Positions 21,724 through 30,535 of a DNA stretch of 55,739 nt are shown here, in pieces (the first letter of the stretch is position 1; the number at the start of each line of letters is the position of its first letter). The stretch is from Thalassolituus sp. Its GTDB lineage: Bacteria; Pseudomonadota; Gammaproteobacteria; Pseudomonadales; Oceanobacteraceae. Location of the stretch: assembly GCA_006212115.1 (NCBI GenBank), contig PDUK01000012.1:1-55739 (forward strand). The letters are read 5' to 3'. The translations under genes were made by a program, and so were the position numbers. Below the pieces are notes generated by a model. It saw only the letters and a program-made list of their open reading frames with translations. It had not been told where the DNA came from and did no database searches.

Positions 21724-22740
21724 TTACTTCAGGCCAGAGATGCCGATGGCTTCCCGTACCTGAGCTAACATGGGTCGACTGACAGCTCGCGCTTTCTCAG
21801 CCCCTTTCTGCAGCTCTGCTTCGATGTCCGCAGGGCGTGCCAGCAAATCCTCGTAGCGTTCACGGGATTCGGCTATTTCCTCATTAATCAGACCGAAGAG
21901 CTTCTTCTTCGCGTCGCCCCAACCAATACCATCAGCAAATGCCTGTCGCATCTCTGCGGTTTGCTCGGCAGTGGCAAAGGCTTTCCAGATCTGGAAAACG
22001 GCGGAGGTATCAGGATCTTTGGCTTCACCTGGCTCCAACAGATTCGTCTTGATCTTGTTGATGTGTTTCTGCAGCTTTTTCTCTGGCAAGAAGAGCGGAA
22101 TAGTGTTGCCATAACTCTTACTCATTTTGCGACCATCCAGTCCCTGCAGAATCGCTGCGTCTTCATCCACTTGGTAGTCGGGCAAGGTCAGTAGTGGGTT
22201 TTTCTTGCAGTAGATATGGTTGAAACGCTGCGCCATATCGCGCGCCATTTCCACGTGCTGAATCTGATCTTTACCCACAGGAACTTTGTTCGCACCGAAC
22301 ATAAGAATGTCCGCAGCCATCAATACCGGATAACTGAACAACCCCATCGTAATAGCTTTATCTGCGTCCTCGCCCTCTTCAATGTTAGCGTCGACCGCCG
22401 CTTTGTAGGCATGAGCACGATTCATCAGACCTTTTGCACAGATACAGTTCAGTACCCAGGTCAGCTCGGGGATTTCAGGTACATCGGATTGGCGATAGAA
22501 AACAGCGTTATCTGTATCCAGCCCAAGAGCCAGCCATGTAGCGGCAATTTCTTTAGTAGACTGATGCACCGCTGCTGGGTCCTGGCATTTGATCAGCGCG
22601 TGAAAATCCGCCAGGAAATAGAAAGATTCATTGTTCGTCTCACGACTGGCTTCAATAGCCGGACGAATCGCCCCTACATAGTTACCAAGATGAGGGGTAC
22701 CGGTCGTAGTGATCCCGGTTAACACGCGCTGCTTTGTCAT
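21724..22740 (-). CDS. trpS: Tryptophanyl-tRNA synthetase
   Basis: Class I aminoacyl-tRNA synthetase that charges tRNA-Trp. The 338-residue protein has the HIGH-type motif as TPHLGNY (residues 15–21) and KMSKS in [10 protein letters not shown]. Length and motifs are standard for the bacterial enzyme. It lies between yciO (51-base gap) and scpA in the rnm–yciO–trpS–scpAB–rluB group. Confidence 0.97.
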   Translation of the reverse strand: MTKQRVLTGITTTGTPHLGNYVGAIRPAIEASRETNNESFYFLADFHALIKCQDPAAVHQSTKEIAATWLALGLDTDNAVFYRQSDVPEIPELTWVLNCICAKGLMNRAHAYKAAVDANIEEGEDADKAITMGLFSYPVLMAADILMFGANKVPVGKDQIQHVEMARDMAQRFNHIYCKKNPLLTLPDYQVDEDAAILQGLDGRKMSKSYGNTIPLFLPEKKLQKHINKIKTNLLEPGEAKDPDTSAVFQIWKAFATAEQTAEMRQAFADGIGWGDAKKKLFGLINEEIAESRERYEDLLARPADIEAELQKGAEKARAVSRPMLAQVREAIGISGLK

Positions 22741-22791
22741 TATCTGAATCCGTTACATCAGTAAGTCTTAAAGGGCGCAATGATAGCGGTT

Positions 22792-23415
22792 TTAACCGGC
22801 AAAGGCACTGGCGTCGCCTACGCCCTGACGCGCAATTTCCGGAACCTCGCCCGTCATATCGACCACAGTTGTCGCCTCGAAGCCGCAAAAGTCACCGTCT
22901 ACGACCAGATCCAGCTGATGTTCCAGTGTGGCTCGAATGTCGTAGGGGTCAGATAAGGGTAATTCATCTCCCGGCATAATCAGTGAGCTGGTCATCAATG
23001 GCTCGCCGATCTCCTGCAACAACGCCATCGCAATCGCATTGTCTGGTACCCGTATACCAATCGTGCGCTTTTTCGGATGCATCAGCAGCCGCGGCACATC
23101 ACGGGTAGCTGGGAGAATAAACGTAAAAGCGCCCGGCGTGTGTGCCTTCAGCAGTCGATACTCAGTGTTATCGACTTTCGCAAAGGTAGATAACTCAGAT
23201 AAGTCCCGACACAGGAGCGTAAAGTTATGCTTGGCCCCCAGCTGACGCATACGAATAACGCGTTCAGTAGCCGATTTATCGCCCACACGACAGGCCAGAG
23301 CGTAGGCACAATCAGTAGGAATCACGGCAAGGCCGCCCTCACGGATTATGTCTGCCGCTTGCTTAATCAAACGCGCTTGCGGGTTGTCCGGATGTATCTG
23401 GAAAAATTGACTCAC
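22792..23415 (-). CDS. yciO: YciO/Sua5-family protein
   Basis: Member of the Sua5/YrdC/YciO fold family, related to threonylcarbamoyl-AMP synthases. The 207-residue protein starts MSQFFQIHPDNPQARL and continues with IPTDCAYALACR and HNFTLLCRDLSELSTFA, very close to E. coli YciO. The GTG at 23415 is chosen because it matches the YciO N-terminus and has AAGGA six bases upstream; the frame to 23526 runs back into rnm and is not supported. YciO lacks the C-terminal Sua5 domain. Its role in tRNA t6A synthesis is unclear in the family. Confidence 0.92.
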   Translation of the reverse strand: MSQFFQIHPDNPQARLIKQAADIIREGGLAVIPTDCAYALACRVGDKSATERVIRMRQLGAKHNFTLLCRDLSELSTFAKVDNTEYRLLKAHTPGAFTFILPATRDVPRLLMHPKKRTIGIRVPDNAIAMALLQEIGEPLMTSSLIMPGDELPLSDPYDIRATLEHQLDLVVDGDFCGFEATTVVDMTGEVPEIARQGVGDASAFAG

Positions 23416-23455
23416 TCTTTGTCCTTCTCTTCGTATTGAGTAACCTGATGAGTTC

Positions 23456-24292
23456 TCATTGCCACTGCGTCCAGACCGGGACAATATCTTTCGGAAAGTC
23501 CGGCATGATGCCAAGATCCAAACCAAACCGGTTTGGGCCGTGAAAGTCGCTGCCGCAGGAGCCCATCAGCTCAAGATCTTTAGCCAACGTCGCCATCTGG
23601 CCTCGCTGGTTGTTATCCATTTGGCCATAGGCCACTTCCATCGCGGTACCTCCAGCCTCTACAAAATCGGCCATACAGGCACGCAGCTTAGTACGCGTCA
23701 TCTTGTACAGATGTGCGTGCGCCATCACCGCCGTTCCGCCGGCTTCAACAATCCAACGGACAACCTGCGCAAGCTCCGGCCAACTGGTTTTTACATCGCC
23801 GGGCTTACCGGCACCCAGATATTTATTAAACGCAACCTGCATGGAAGGCACCCAGCCTTTATCCACGAGATAGCGTGCAAAATGTGGGCGCCCGACAATA
23901 TCACTGCCCGCATACTGGCGGACCTCTTCGATTGAGACATCCTGATTCAACTTTTTGCTCAATCGCTCAGCGATTACGACGCAGCGTTCCTGGCGAGCTT
24001 TCAGCTGGACGGCTTCGGCTTCTTTCATCGCCGGAGAGTCAACGTCCATATTCAGGCCCACAATATGTATTGTCGCCCCACCCCACACACACGATAACTC
24101 GATGCCCGGAATCAAGGTGAGGTCATTTTCAGCGGCAACGGCGCGAGCCTGACGGAACCCTTCCAGCGTATCGTGGTCTGTGATGGCCAGCGTTTTGATA
24201 CCACGCTCCAGCGCGCGCTCAACAAGCGCAGGCGGAGAAAGACTGCCGTCAGACGCGGTAGTGTGGCAATGAAGATCAATCACGGAGTTCAC
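23456..24292 (-). CDS. rnm: PHP-domain 5'-3' exoribonuclease / nucleotide phosphatase (YciV, RNase AM)
   Basis: Metal-dependent PHP hydrolase. Motifs: DLHCHTTASDG near the N-terminus, AITDHDT, PGIELSC, a central MAHAHLYK and the C-terminal GSDFHGPN, together supplying the trinuclear metal ligands. E. coli YciV (RNase AM, formerly TrpH) shortens short 5'-phosphorylated RNAs and hydrolyses 3',5'-bisphosphate nucleotides. I start at GTG 24292 (278 residues); nearby GTG 24283 is an alternative. Sequence upstream to 24523 overlaps divergent yciI and is not coding here. Confidence 0.9.
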   Translation of the reverse strand: MNSVIDLHCHTTASDGSLSPPALVERALERGIKTLAITDHDTLEGFRQARAVAAENDLTLIPGIELSCVWGGATIHIVGLNMDVDSPAMKEAEAVQLKARQERCVVIAERLSKKLNQDVSIEEVRQYAGSDIVGRPHFARYLVDKGWVPSMQVAFNKYLGAGKPGDVKTSWPELAQVVRWIVEAGGTAVMAHAHLYKMTRTKLRACMADFVEAGGTAMEVAYGQMDNNQRGQMATLAKDLELMGSCGSDFHGPNRFGLDLGIMPDFPKDIVPVWTQWQ

Positions 24293-24380
24293 AATTGGAC
24301 GCTCTCTGTGGCTTACGACATAATGCTGTCCATTGTAAATGCTCACCCGCGCGATAGCGAATGCTCGAGGAAAAGTAAAT

Positions 24381-24680
24381 ATGTGGTACGCCATCATCAG
24401 CGAAGATATTGAGAACAGTCTTCCGCTACGTAAACAGGCCCGACCAGCGCATCTGGAAAGACTGGAAGCGCTGAAAAATGACGGGCGTCTGCTGATCGCG
24501 GGTCCACATCCTGCGATCGACAACGAAGATCCGGGTGAAGCAGGATTTACAGGCAGTCTGGTTGTGGCTGAATTTGATTCGCTGGCCTCAGCGCAAGCGT
24601 GGGCAGACGCAGACCCTTACGTTGCCGCTGGTGTCTACGCCAGAGTCGTTGTTAAACCATTCAAGAAGGTCTTGCCGTAA
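24381..24680 (+). CDS. yciI: YciI-like protein
   Basis: Small (99-residue) ferredoxin-like alpha/beta barrel protein. It begins [14 protein letters not shown] and carries [19 protein letters not shown], and the strongly conserved DPYVAAGVY and VVKPFKK blocks of E. coli YciI. An AGGAAAA site precedes ATG 24381; the in-frame ATG at 24339 gives an unsupported 14-residue extension. Biochemical function of the family is not established. The 88-base gap to rnm is a divergent promoter region. Confidence 0.93.
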   Translation: MWYAIISEDIENSLPLRKQARPAHLERLEALKNDGRLLIAGPHPAIDNEDPGEAGFTGSLVVAEFDSLASAQAWADADPYVAAGVYARVVVKPFKKVLP

Positions 24681-24744
24681 ACCGTCGGTTTTATCTGAAA
24701 CCGGGAACCGCAATCCTAACCAGTGAACCCAACAGGAGTAACCG

Positions 24745-25407
24745 ATGAAGTACGTAATCAGCCTGATGATTGGCCTGACCTTCACCAGCCTGGCAGCACA
24801 CGCCGTAGAGAAGCGGTATGTGACCGATAAATTGTACATTCAGCTCCGCTCAGGCCCATCGAATGAGTATCGCATTCTTAAGGTAGTACAGAGCGGCGAG
24901 CACTTAATCTACATCGGGGAAGAAGGTGACTTCACACAAGTAAAGACCAGTAAGGGCATCGAAGGTTATGTACGCACTCAATACCTGGTCAATGAACCCG
25001 TAGCGAAAGAAAAGCTGATCCTCGCGAACCGGGAGCTCGATAACATCAAAGCCGAGCTGACAACGGCGCGACAACAAGTGAAAGAGCTGAGTCAGGAACT
25101 CGAAACCACGAAATCTGAACGAGCGGACGCCAGCCGCTCCAGTAACGAACTCGAACGGGAGCTGGAGCGTATTCGCAACATCTCTGAAAATGCCGTCGCG
25201 CTCGATGAGAAAGCCCGCAACCTGACTCGTGCTAAGCAGGATCTTGAGCTGCAGGTCAGCACGCTGTCTGCCGAAAATCAGGAACTGCGTAGCGATCAGA
25301 GTTTATCCTACCTCATCTACGGTGGTGGTCTGGTCATCATCGGGATACTGGGTGGTCTAATACTTCCGGGCCTGCGTGGTCGTCGTAGTAACAGTGGTTG
25401 GGCATAA
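24745..25407 (+). CDS. SH3-domain, coiled-coil membrane protein (YgiM/TIGR04211 type)
   Basis: The 220-residue protein has a signal peptide (cut probably after AAHA, about residue 20), a bacterial SH3 domain (about 25–85, with LQLRSGPS-like [14 protein letters not shown]), a long charged coiled coil (about 90–185) and one C-terminal membrane helix (about 190–211) with a basic end. This matches E. coli YgiM. It is likely anchored in the inner membrane with its SH3 domain in the periplasm, where such domains often bind peptidoglycan. AGGAG precedes the ATG. Function is unknown. It sits 64 bases after yciI. Confidence 0.85.
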   Translation: MKYVISLMIGLTFTSLAAHAVEKRYVTDKLYIQLRSGPSNEYRILKVVQSGEHLIYIGEEGDFTQVKTSKGIEGYVRTQYLVNEPVAKEKLILANRELDNIKAELTTARQQVKELSQELETTKSERADASRSSNELERELERIRNISENAVALDEKARNLTRAKQDLELQVSTLSAENQELRSDQSLSYLIYGGGLVIIGILGGLILPGLRGRRSNSGWA

Positions 25408-25436
25408 GCCCGACCAACACAACAAGGAATACTTTC

Positions 25437-26018
25437 ATGCGCAAACTTTGTTTATTTCTCTTCTTGTCACTGCCATTTTTCGGCTCCCAGGCCGATGAGC
25501 TGGTTTACGTCGGGTTAAATACCAGCGAAGGCTATATCGAGCTCGAACTGAATAAGACAAAAGCACCCATTTCGGTGGAAAACTTTGTCACGTACGTGGA
25601 AGAAAAGCATTACGACGGAACGATCTTCCATCGCGTAATCAAAAACTTCATGGTGCAAGGCGGTGGCTTTGACGCCGACATGAATCGCAAAGCGACCCGC
25701 GCCGCCATCAAGAACGAAGCGAAGAATGGCTTAAAGAATGCCCGTGGTACTGTCGCAATGGCTCGCACCGCTGCAGTTGACAGTGCAACCAGTCAGTTTT
25801 TCATCAACGTGAAAAACAATACCTTCCTGGACCATGGAGTACGTGACTTTGGTTACGCCGTGTTCGGTGAAGTCGTTACCGGTATGGACGTCGTCGATCG
25901 GATAGCAGAGACACAAGTCGGCCGTCGGGATCAACCCATCAAAGATATTGTGATTCACAACGCGGTAGTCGTTGAAAAAGCAGCGCAGGAAGAAAACGCG
26001 TCCCTGATCTCAGAATAG
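25437..26018 (+). CDS. Periplasmic cyclophilin-type peptidyl-prolyl isomerase
   Basis: Cis/trans proline isomerase assisting folding of exported proteins. The 193-residue product has a signal peptide ending near GSQA (about residue 19) and the cyclophilin core, including [31 protein letters not shown] and [15 protein letters not shown]. Arg in FHR and the Gln and Phe of QFFI are active-site positions. I start at ATG 25437 (AAGGA upstream); the frame from 25398 overlaps the preceding gene. It resembles PpiA. The short C-terminal tail is acidic. Confidence 0.92.
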   Translation: MRKLCLFLFLSLPFFGSQADELVYVGLNTSEGYIELELNKTKAPISVENFVTYVEEKHYDGTIFHRVIKNFMVQGGGFDADMNRKATRAAIKNEAKNGLKNARGTVAMARTAAVDSATSQFFINVKNNTFLDHGVRDFGYAVFGEVVTGMDVVDRIAETQVGRRDQPIKDIVIHNAVVVEKAAQEENASLISE

Positions 26019-26038
26019 GCGTCATCTTCAGCGATTAA

Positions 26039-26926
26039 TCAGCCGCTGATCAAAAGCATCAAGAGTATGGGTAAAAACCCAAACGAGAGAAACGTTGATG
26101 TCACTACGAGCCCGGCCACTGCGTCGGGCTCGCGTTTATAGCGGACAGCAAAAAGATAATTAAACACCGCGACCGGCATCGAACTCTGGATCAACACGAC
26201 ACCCCGAGCAATCCCATCCAGCGCCAGTAACTCGACCACCAACAACCCGGCACACAGGCCACCGATAATCCTGACCAAGCTATACAGCAAGGCCTTGCTC
26301 CACCCTGTCACCTTCAGGCTGTATAGAGACACCCCCAAAGTAATCAACATCAGTGGAATCGTCATACCGCCAATCAATTCAACCGTATTATTGACCGAGA
26401 CAGGCAAACGCCAACCCGTCAGGATCAGTAAAACAGAAGCCGCAATCGCGTACATGATCGGCATGCGGGCGATACCCATCAGCCCTCCGGCCTGACGACC
26501 ACCCGCGAGTAGAATTCCGACGGGGAAATGCGCAACCGACAGCATCATAAAAAATGCCAGAGCCAGCGCAAGTCCCTGCTCACCAAAAGCCAGCATACAT
26601 ACAGGTAGGCCCATATTGCCGACGTTAGGAAATAAAAAAGACGGCAGATATGTGCGAACATCATCACCCAACGCTTTCGGAAGTAAAATGCCCGGAATCA
26701 CCATCAGAAGCGTCACAAGAACACAGGCCATTGCGGTCTGCCCAAACACTCTGGCATCAATCTCAACCTGACTTAGCACCGACAGCATAAGACACGGGGC
26801 CCCAATATTCAGAACCAGCCGGGAAATAAACTCAGCATCGTAGTGAGTACGAGTGTAGGCCCAGCAGGCACCGATTAAGGTGCAAACAAGGACAGGAAGC
26901 AGAACAGCAGCAATTTCAATCATCAT
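26039..26926 (-). CDS. AEC-family (auxin efflux carrier-like) transporter
   Basis: Integral membrane protein of 295 residues with about ten hydrophobic helices, typical of bacterial AEC permeases that carry small organic acids or amino acids. Family features include the LFPNVGNMGLPVC segment near 98–110 with its helix-breaking Asn and Gly, and a second related segment in the C-terminal half. It is convergent with the cyclophilin gene and divergent from mnmC. The substrate cannot be told from sequence. Confidence 0.88.
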   Translation of the reverse strand: MMIEIAAVLLPVLVCTLIGACWAYTRTHYDAEFISRLVLNIGAPCLMLSVLSQVEIDARVFGQTAMACVLVTLLMVIPGILLPKALGDDVRTYLPSFLFPNVGNMGLPVCMLAFGEQGLALALAFFMMLSVAHFPVGILLAGGRQAGGLMGIARMPIMYAIAASVLLILTGWRLPVSVNNTVELIGGMTIPLMLITLGVSLYSLKVTGWSKALLYSLVRIIGGLCAGLLVVELLALDGIARGVVLIQSSMPVAVFNYLFAVRYKREPDAVAGLVVTSTFLSFGFLPILLMLLISG

Positions 26927-26955
26927 GGCTGGAGTATACGCACCAGCTGCGTAGG

Positions 26956-29001
26956 ATGCTGGGGTTTATTACAATGCCACCTGCACACCATAGGCAGGCA
27001 ACCGACTTGAAGAATCAAACACCAACCAAACAACCTATTCAGGCCCCAGAGTTATCCTGGAATGAAGCAGGCCTGCCCATTGCTGATGCGTTTGATGATC
27101 CCTACTTCTCCGTTGAAAACGGATTAGAAGAAACACGCTATGTGTTCCTCAAAAATAACCAGCTACCAGAGCGCTTTAAAATGGGTAGCGGCCCGTTTCG
27201 TATTATCGAAACAGGCTTCGGTACAGGTCTGAATTTTCTTGCGACATGGCAAGCGTTCAACCAAGAGGCAACATCAGAGCGCTGGCTGCACTTTACCAGC
27301 GTCGAAAAATATCCTCTTACCAAAGAACAACTGACCAAAGCACTGGCGTTATGGCCAGAGCTCAGCGACTTGAGCCATAAACTGATTGAACGTTATCCGC
27401 CGGCGACACCGGGATTTCATGTCCTGAGCTGGCCTGAGGAGCGAGTTACCCTCACATTAATCTTTGCAGATGTGCATGATGCATTCCCCGAATTGAACGG
27501 CCCCGTAGACGCTTGGTACCTCGATGGATTTGCGCCGTCTAAGAATCCAGCCATGTGGTCGGATGAGTTATTCAAGGAAATCCGCCGCATCAGCCGGAAT
27601 CCTTCTCCGGACCGCATTCCAAGTGTCGCCACCTTCACTGCTGCGGGATTGGTACGCCGCGGTTTAAAAGGCGCGGGTTTTCACATGGCAAAAGTACCGG
27701 GCTTTGGGCGCAAACGTGAAATGCTGGCAGGTACTTATCAAGCGATCATCGGCCCCGAAAAGAGTGCACAACGCAACCGCCCCCCCTGGCAGTTGATGCC
27801 TGCGCCTCTGCACTACGGCAGTCATGTTGTGATCGCCGGTGCGGGACTCGCCGGCTGCACAACTGCACGAGCACTGGCCGAGCGTGGCTTTAAAGTAACA
27901 CTCTGCGACCCTGAAGGTATTGCAAGTGGCGCATCAGGTAACCCCCAAGGCGGCTTATACATAAAGCTCGCGGCTGACGATCAGGCAACACACTCTGATT
28001 TTTACCGTCAGGCGTACTTGCTCGCCTTGAAAGACGTTCGGAGAATTCTGGGAGACCCAGCTAAAGACGATACCAAAGCCAAATACTGGGACGAGTGTGG
28101 TGTCCTGCAACTTGCGTATGACGAAAAAGAAACCAAACGCCAACAGCGATTTATTGAACGACACCAGCCCACGACAGAGCTTGTCCAAAGTATCCGCCAA
28201 GAGAGCCGCGAAGGCCTACTGTATCCCTCCGCAGGCTGGGTATCACCAGTCGACTTCTGCTGGGCGCTGATTCAACACCCACGGATTCACTTTAATAAAA
28301 CGGCCGTCATCGGATTTTCTGGCGAACAGAATAATATGACGCTTGAGATGGCCGATGGCGCAATACACGCAGACGCCCTAATCATTGCTACTGCGCATCA
28401 GGTAAAGGAGCTCGCCGGTGAAGATACACACCTACCGATCAAAAAGATCCGAGGCCAATTAAGTTATCTTGATGCGACATCTCTTCCAGACCTTACGCAA
28501 GTACTCTGTGCCCGAAGCTATATGGCTCCCCCGATTAACGGCTGTCTCGTACTCGGCGCGACCTACAATTTAAAGGATGATGAATCTGAACTACGGGACA
28601 GTGATCACCAGACCAATCTGAGTCACTTGACGGATTTCGGCCACGAGTGGGAAAAAGCCGCGAGCACGGCAGACATCATCGGAGGACGCGTCGCCTTTCG
28701 TTGTACGACGCCAGATTATTTACCTATGGCAGGACCACTCGTCCAGAAGCAGGCGTTTATTGAAGTCTTTCAGCCCATGACCAAAAACGCTAAGCGCATT
28801 CCTCGCGAACCTATGCCGTGGCTCAGCGGTGTCTGGCTGAATATCGGGCACGGCTCTCGTGGACTGGCATCGACTTCCCTGTGCGCAGAGCTGATTGCAG
28901 AGCAAATGATCGGAGATGCCGTCTGCTCTAGCCAGACTGTCACTGATGCGTTATCGCCTAACCGTTTTTTATTGCGGGATCTGATTCGTAATAAGCTATA
29001 A
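26956..29001 (+). CDS. mnmC: Bifunctional tRNA-modification enzyme MnmC
   Basis: Completes mnm5s2U34 in tRNA. The N-terminal part (about 40–265) is the SAM methyltransferase (MnmC2) with GLEETRYVFL and FGTGLNFL; the C-terminal part is the FAD oxidoreductase (MnmC1) with VVIAGAGLAGCTTA (about residues 292–305). At 681 residues it is close to E. coli MnmC (668). The start is uncertain: ATG 26956 or ATG 26974, neither with a clear ribosome site, and the first 30 or so residues lack family similarity. Its last six bases overlap the convergent toxin gene. Confidence 0.93.
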   Translation: MLGFITMPPAHHRQATDLKNQTPTKQPIQAPELSWNEAGLPIADAFDDPYFSVENGLEETRYVFLKNNQLPERFKMGSGPFRIIETGFGTGLNFLATWQAFNQEATSERWLHFTSVEKYPLTKEQLTKALALWPELSDLSHKLIERYPPATPGFHVLSWPEERVTLTLIFADVHDAFPELNGPVDAWYLDGFAPSKNPAMWSDELFKEIRRISRNPSPDRIPSVATFTAAGLVRRGLKGAGFHMAKVPGFGRKREMLAGTYQAIIGPEKSAQRNRPPWQLMPAPLHYGSHVVIAGAGLAGCTTARALAERGFKVTLCDPEGIASGASGNPQGGLYIKLAADDQATHSDFYRQAYLLALKDVRRILGDPAKDDTKAKYWDECGVLQLAYDEKETKRQQRFIERHQPTTELVQSIRQESREGLLYPSAGWVSPVDFCWALIQHPRIHFNKTAVIGFSGEQNNMTLEMADGAIHADALIIATAHQVKELAGEDTHLPIKKIRGQLSYLDATSLPDLTQVLCARSYMAPPINGCLVLGATYNLKDDESELRDSDHQTNLSHLTDFGHEWEKAASTADIIGGRVAFRCTTPDYLPMAGPLVQKQAFIEVFQPMTKNAKRIPREPMPWLSGVWLNIGHGSRGLASTSLCAELIAEQMIGDAVCSSQTVTDALSPNRFLLRDLIRNKL

Positions 29002-29295
29002 ACCGGGCTTATGCTCTCTGCCATGCCAGATGCGCAGTATCTGAATGACATCGCTGCTCATCTGACGATCAAGACGATAGCGCAGCATGTACTGTCCACT
29101 GTATAGATCTCTTATCCCTTCGCTGCCTTGCGCACGCGCTACAGGTAACCCGATCAATGGAAAAGTTCTGAGCTTTTCAGCCGCCTCTCTAATCTCTAAC
29201 GCAATACGCCGCGCCGCCAGCGGGTGCTTACCAGCAACAAAGTCATGCAGTCGCTTTAGGTCGTTAATGGCTTGCGGGGTATATTCAAGCTTCAT
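28996..29295 (-). CDS. ParE/RelE-superfamily toxin
   Basis: Ninety-nine-residue protein of the type II toxin fold. It begins MKLEYTPQAINDLKRLHDFV and shows the ParE pattern: AARRIALEIREAAEKL helix, FPLIGLPV, a central GIRDLYSGQYMLRYRL strand pair, and the C-terminal ILRIWHGREH. ParE proteins poison gyrase; RelE-type relatives cleave mRNA, and sequence alone does not decide which applies. It lies 73 bases after its antitoxin, and its 3' end overlaps mnmC by six bases on the opposite strand. An AAGGA is 19 bases before the ATG, too far to be a good ribosome site. Confidence 0.88.
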   Translation of the reverse strand: MKLEYTPQAINDLKRLHDFVAGKHPLAARRIALEIREAAEKLRTFPLIGLPVARAQGSEGIRDLYSGQYMLRYRLDRQMSSDVIQILRIWHGREHKPGL

Positions 29296-29368
29296 GATGG
29301 GATTCGATCACTGTTCCTTGTGAGGCGGAGGCAGAAAAGGAGAGTAAGGCGAAGAGTGAGACAGAGAC

Positions 29369-29656
29369 CTACTTGCCGGACGAGTGAGAAGGTGCCTCAG
29401 GCGAATCCAGGACCGTATCAGTGCCCCAACTATCCAGCCAGGCGTGCACCGCATCCTCGGACACCATCTCCCCGTGCTCAGCGGCGGCCAATGCTTCCTG
29501 CGTATCCTGCCAGCGCTCGTCTTCAACGGCTTGCCGGGCGATATACTCGCGTACGGCTTCATTGATCAGATAACTTTTACTTCGATCGAGCTTCTTCGAT
29601 AGGGTTTCAAGGGGGGCCTCCACCTCGTCATTAAGGCGCACGCTGGTTATTGCCAT
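29369..29656 (-). CDS. Ribbon-helix-helix antitoxin
   Basis: Ninety-five-residue CopG/Arc-type DNA-binding antitoxin. The N-terminal strand AITSVRLNDEVEAPLETL and following helices KLDRSKSYLINEAVREYI form the ribbon-helix-helix fold; the C-terminal half (about 45–95) would wrap the toxin and ends in a region rich in Ser and Pro. GAGAGG precedes the ATG. The product should repress its own operon through the palindrome at 29685–29703 and neutralise the downstream ParE-like protein. Confidence 0.9.
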   Translation of the reverse strand: MAITSVRLNDEVEAPLETLSKKLDRSKSYLINEAVREYIARQAVEDERWQDTQEALAAAEHGEMVSEDAVHAWLDSWGTDTVLDSPEAPSHSSGK

Positions 29657-29684
29657 ATCAACCTCTCAATGGGACGATGCATGA

Positions 29685-29703
29685 TGTAATACAATGTATT
29701 ACA
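29685..29703. promoter_or_regulatory. Perfect palindromic operator of the toxin-antitoxin operon
   Basis: TGTAATAC-AAT-GTATTACA is a perfect 8-bp inverted repeat with a 3-bp centre, 28 bases before the antitoxin ATG. On the minus strand it overlaps a plausible -10 (TACATT) that lies 17 bases after a TTGATA -35 candidate. The position and symmetry fit autorepression by the ribbon-helix-helix dimer pair. Confidence 0.75.
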
Positions 29704-29726
29704 GCACCATGAGAATATCAACGCAC

Positions 29727-30026
29727 TTACAAGCCAGGCGGTAGTTGATCTGCCAATGCCAGCTGACAGGTTTCTCCAACTGGGTCAAATAGAATCACCA
29801 CGTGCCCGCGACGAATCTGTGCATGCACCTGATCTTTCTTGTCGTCAAAGCTGTAGTCGTAATCACCGTAGTCGGTCCCCTCGCGGGAAATGAACTCTTC
29901 GATGATGCCGTTGAGGGCATCTGCCGATAACCGATCGTAGGGCACCCGGATAACGCCTTCCTCAGGAACTGAGTCAGCATTCAAGTCATGTTCAGATGGC
30001 AAACGCGCCCTCCCGCTCCCATTCAC
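29727..30026 (-). CDS. YheU-family (UPF0270) protein
   Basis: Ninety-nine-residue protein whose core matches UPF0270: VPYDRLSADALNGIIEEFI, the invariant REGTDYG, then QIRRGHVVILFDP. E. coli YheU is about 72 residues and starts just before the VPYDRL-equivalent, so the first 24 or so residues here may not be translated. ATG 30026 overlaps the upstream gene by 35 bases; a TTG (residue 15) or GTG (residue 28, with AGGAAGG upstream) are alternative starts. Function of the family is unknown. Confidence 0.82.
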   Translation of the reverse strand: MNGSGRARLPSEHDLNADSVPEEGVIRVPYDRLSADALNGIIEEFISREGTDYGDYDYSFDDKKDQVHAQIRRGHVVILFDPVGETCQLALADQLPPGL

Positions 30027-30447
30027 AACTCATGCGCAGGTCTGCATCGGAAGGCGTATGGCCATGCTCAGCCTGCCAGTTAAAGGTATGTTTGCCAGAA
30101 AGCTCTGTCTCGAGATGAACGGTAGCAGAGACCCAGTACATGCTTTTCAGCAGCGCCTCAAACTGGCGTAACCAGTTTTCCCATTCGTACTCGACAGCAC
30201 GGTAGGAACCCGCAAAATGAATGACCTGAGTTTGGTAGGCACCGCTAAACACATCAGCACCCGCCATAGAAAACATCTCACGCTTGAGTAACGAAAAATC
30301 ATCATCCATCCCCGTTGGCAGGCATTGTATTGATGCAAGGTTGTTACGACGCTCACGTCGTGCAGCAAGCTCCTCGGATGACGGCACATGACGGATAACG
30401 CCGTAAACGATCGATTCCTGATCAAACTGAGACACAGACAATTCCAA
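29992..30447 (-). CDS. Protein of unknown function next to yheU homologue
   Basis: A 151-residue protein I do not recognise. It starts MELSVSQFDQESIVYGVI and contains a mixed alpha/beta region with several aromatic residues (YEWENWLRQFEALLKSMYWV) and a polar C-terminus (TFNWQAEHGHTPSDADLRMS). There is no signal peptide or membrane helix. The 35-base overlap with the YheU gene and same-strand placement suggest co-transcription. It is followed upstream by the phaC terminator, so it needs its own promoter in the 88-base gap. Confidence 0.65.
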   Translation of the reverse strand: MELSVSQFDQESIVYGVIRHVPSSEELAARRERRNNLASIQCLPTGMDDDFSLLKREMFSMAGADVFSGAYQTQVIHFAGSYRAVEYEWENWLRQFEALLKSMYWVSATVHLETELSGKHTFNWQAEHGHTPSDADLRMSCEWEREGAFAI

Positions 30448-30484
30448 CTAATTAAGCAGAGTACTGATAATACCCAAAAGCACC

Positions 30485-30517
30485 CAAAACAGAAACGCCC
30501 TCAGTTGTTGAGAGCGC
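30485..30517 (-). terminator. Rho-independent terminator after phaC
   Basis: On the minus strand a 9-bp stem with two G-U pairs (arms 30509–30517 and 30495–30503, loop ACAAC) is followed by TTTCTGTTTT. It begins 18 bases after the phaC stop. Confidence 0.75.
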
Positions 30518-30535
30518 CTGCATATGTGGAGAGAT

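Noticed and set aside
24293-24523. Long N-terminal extension of rnm to 24523 as a real protein domain
   Set aside because: It is antisense to yciI and lacks PHP-family similarity; the real start lies just before the DLHCHTTASDG motif.
29308-29562. A second minus-strand frame overlapping the antitoxin and reaching into the spacer
   Set aside because: It reads the antitoxin sequence in another frame, is rich in Pro, Arg and Ser, and lacks any toxin or antitoxin similarity. I considered whether it reveals a frameshifted antitoxin, but the antitoxin C-terminus looks complete.
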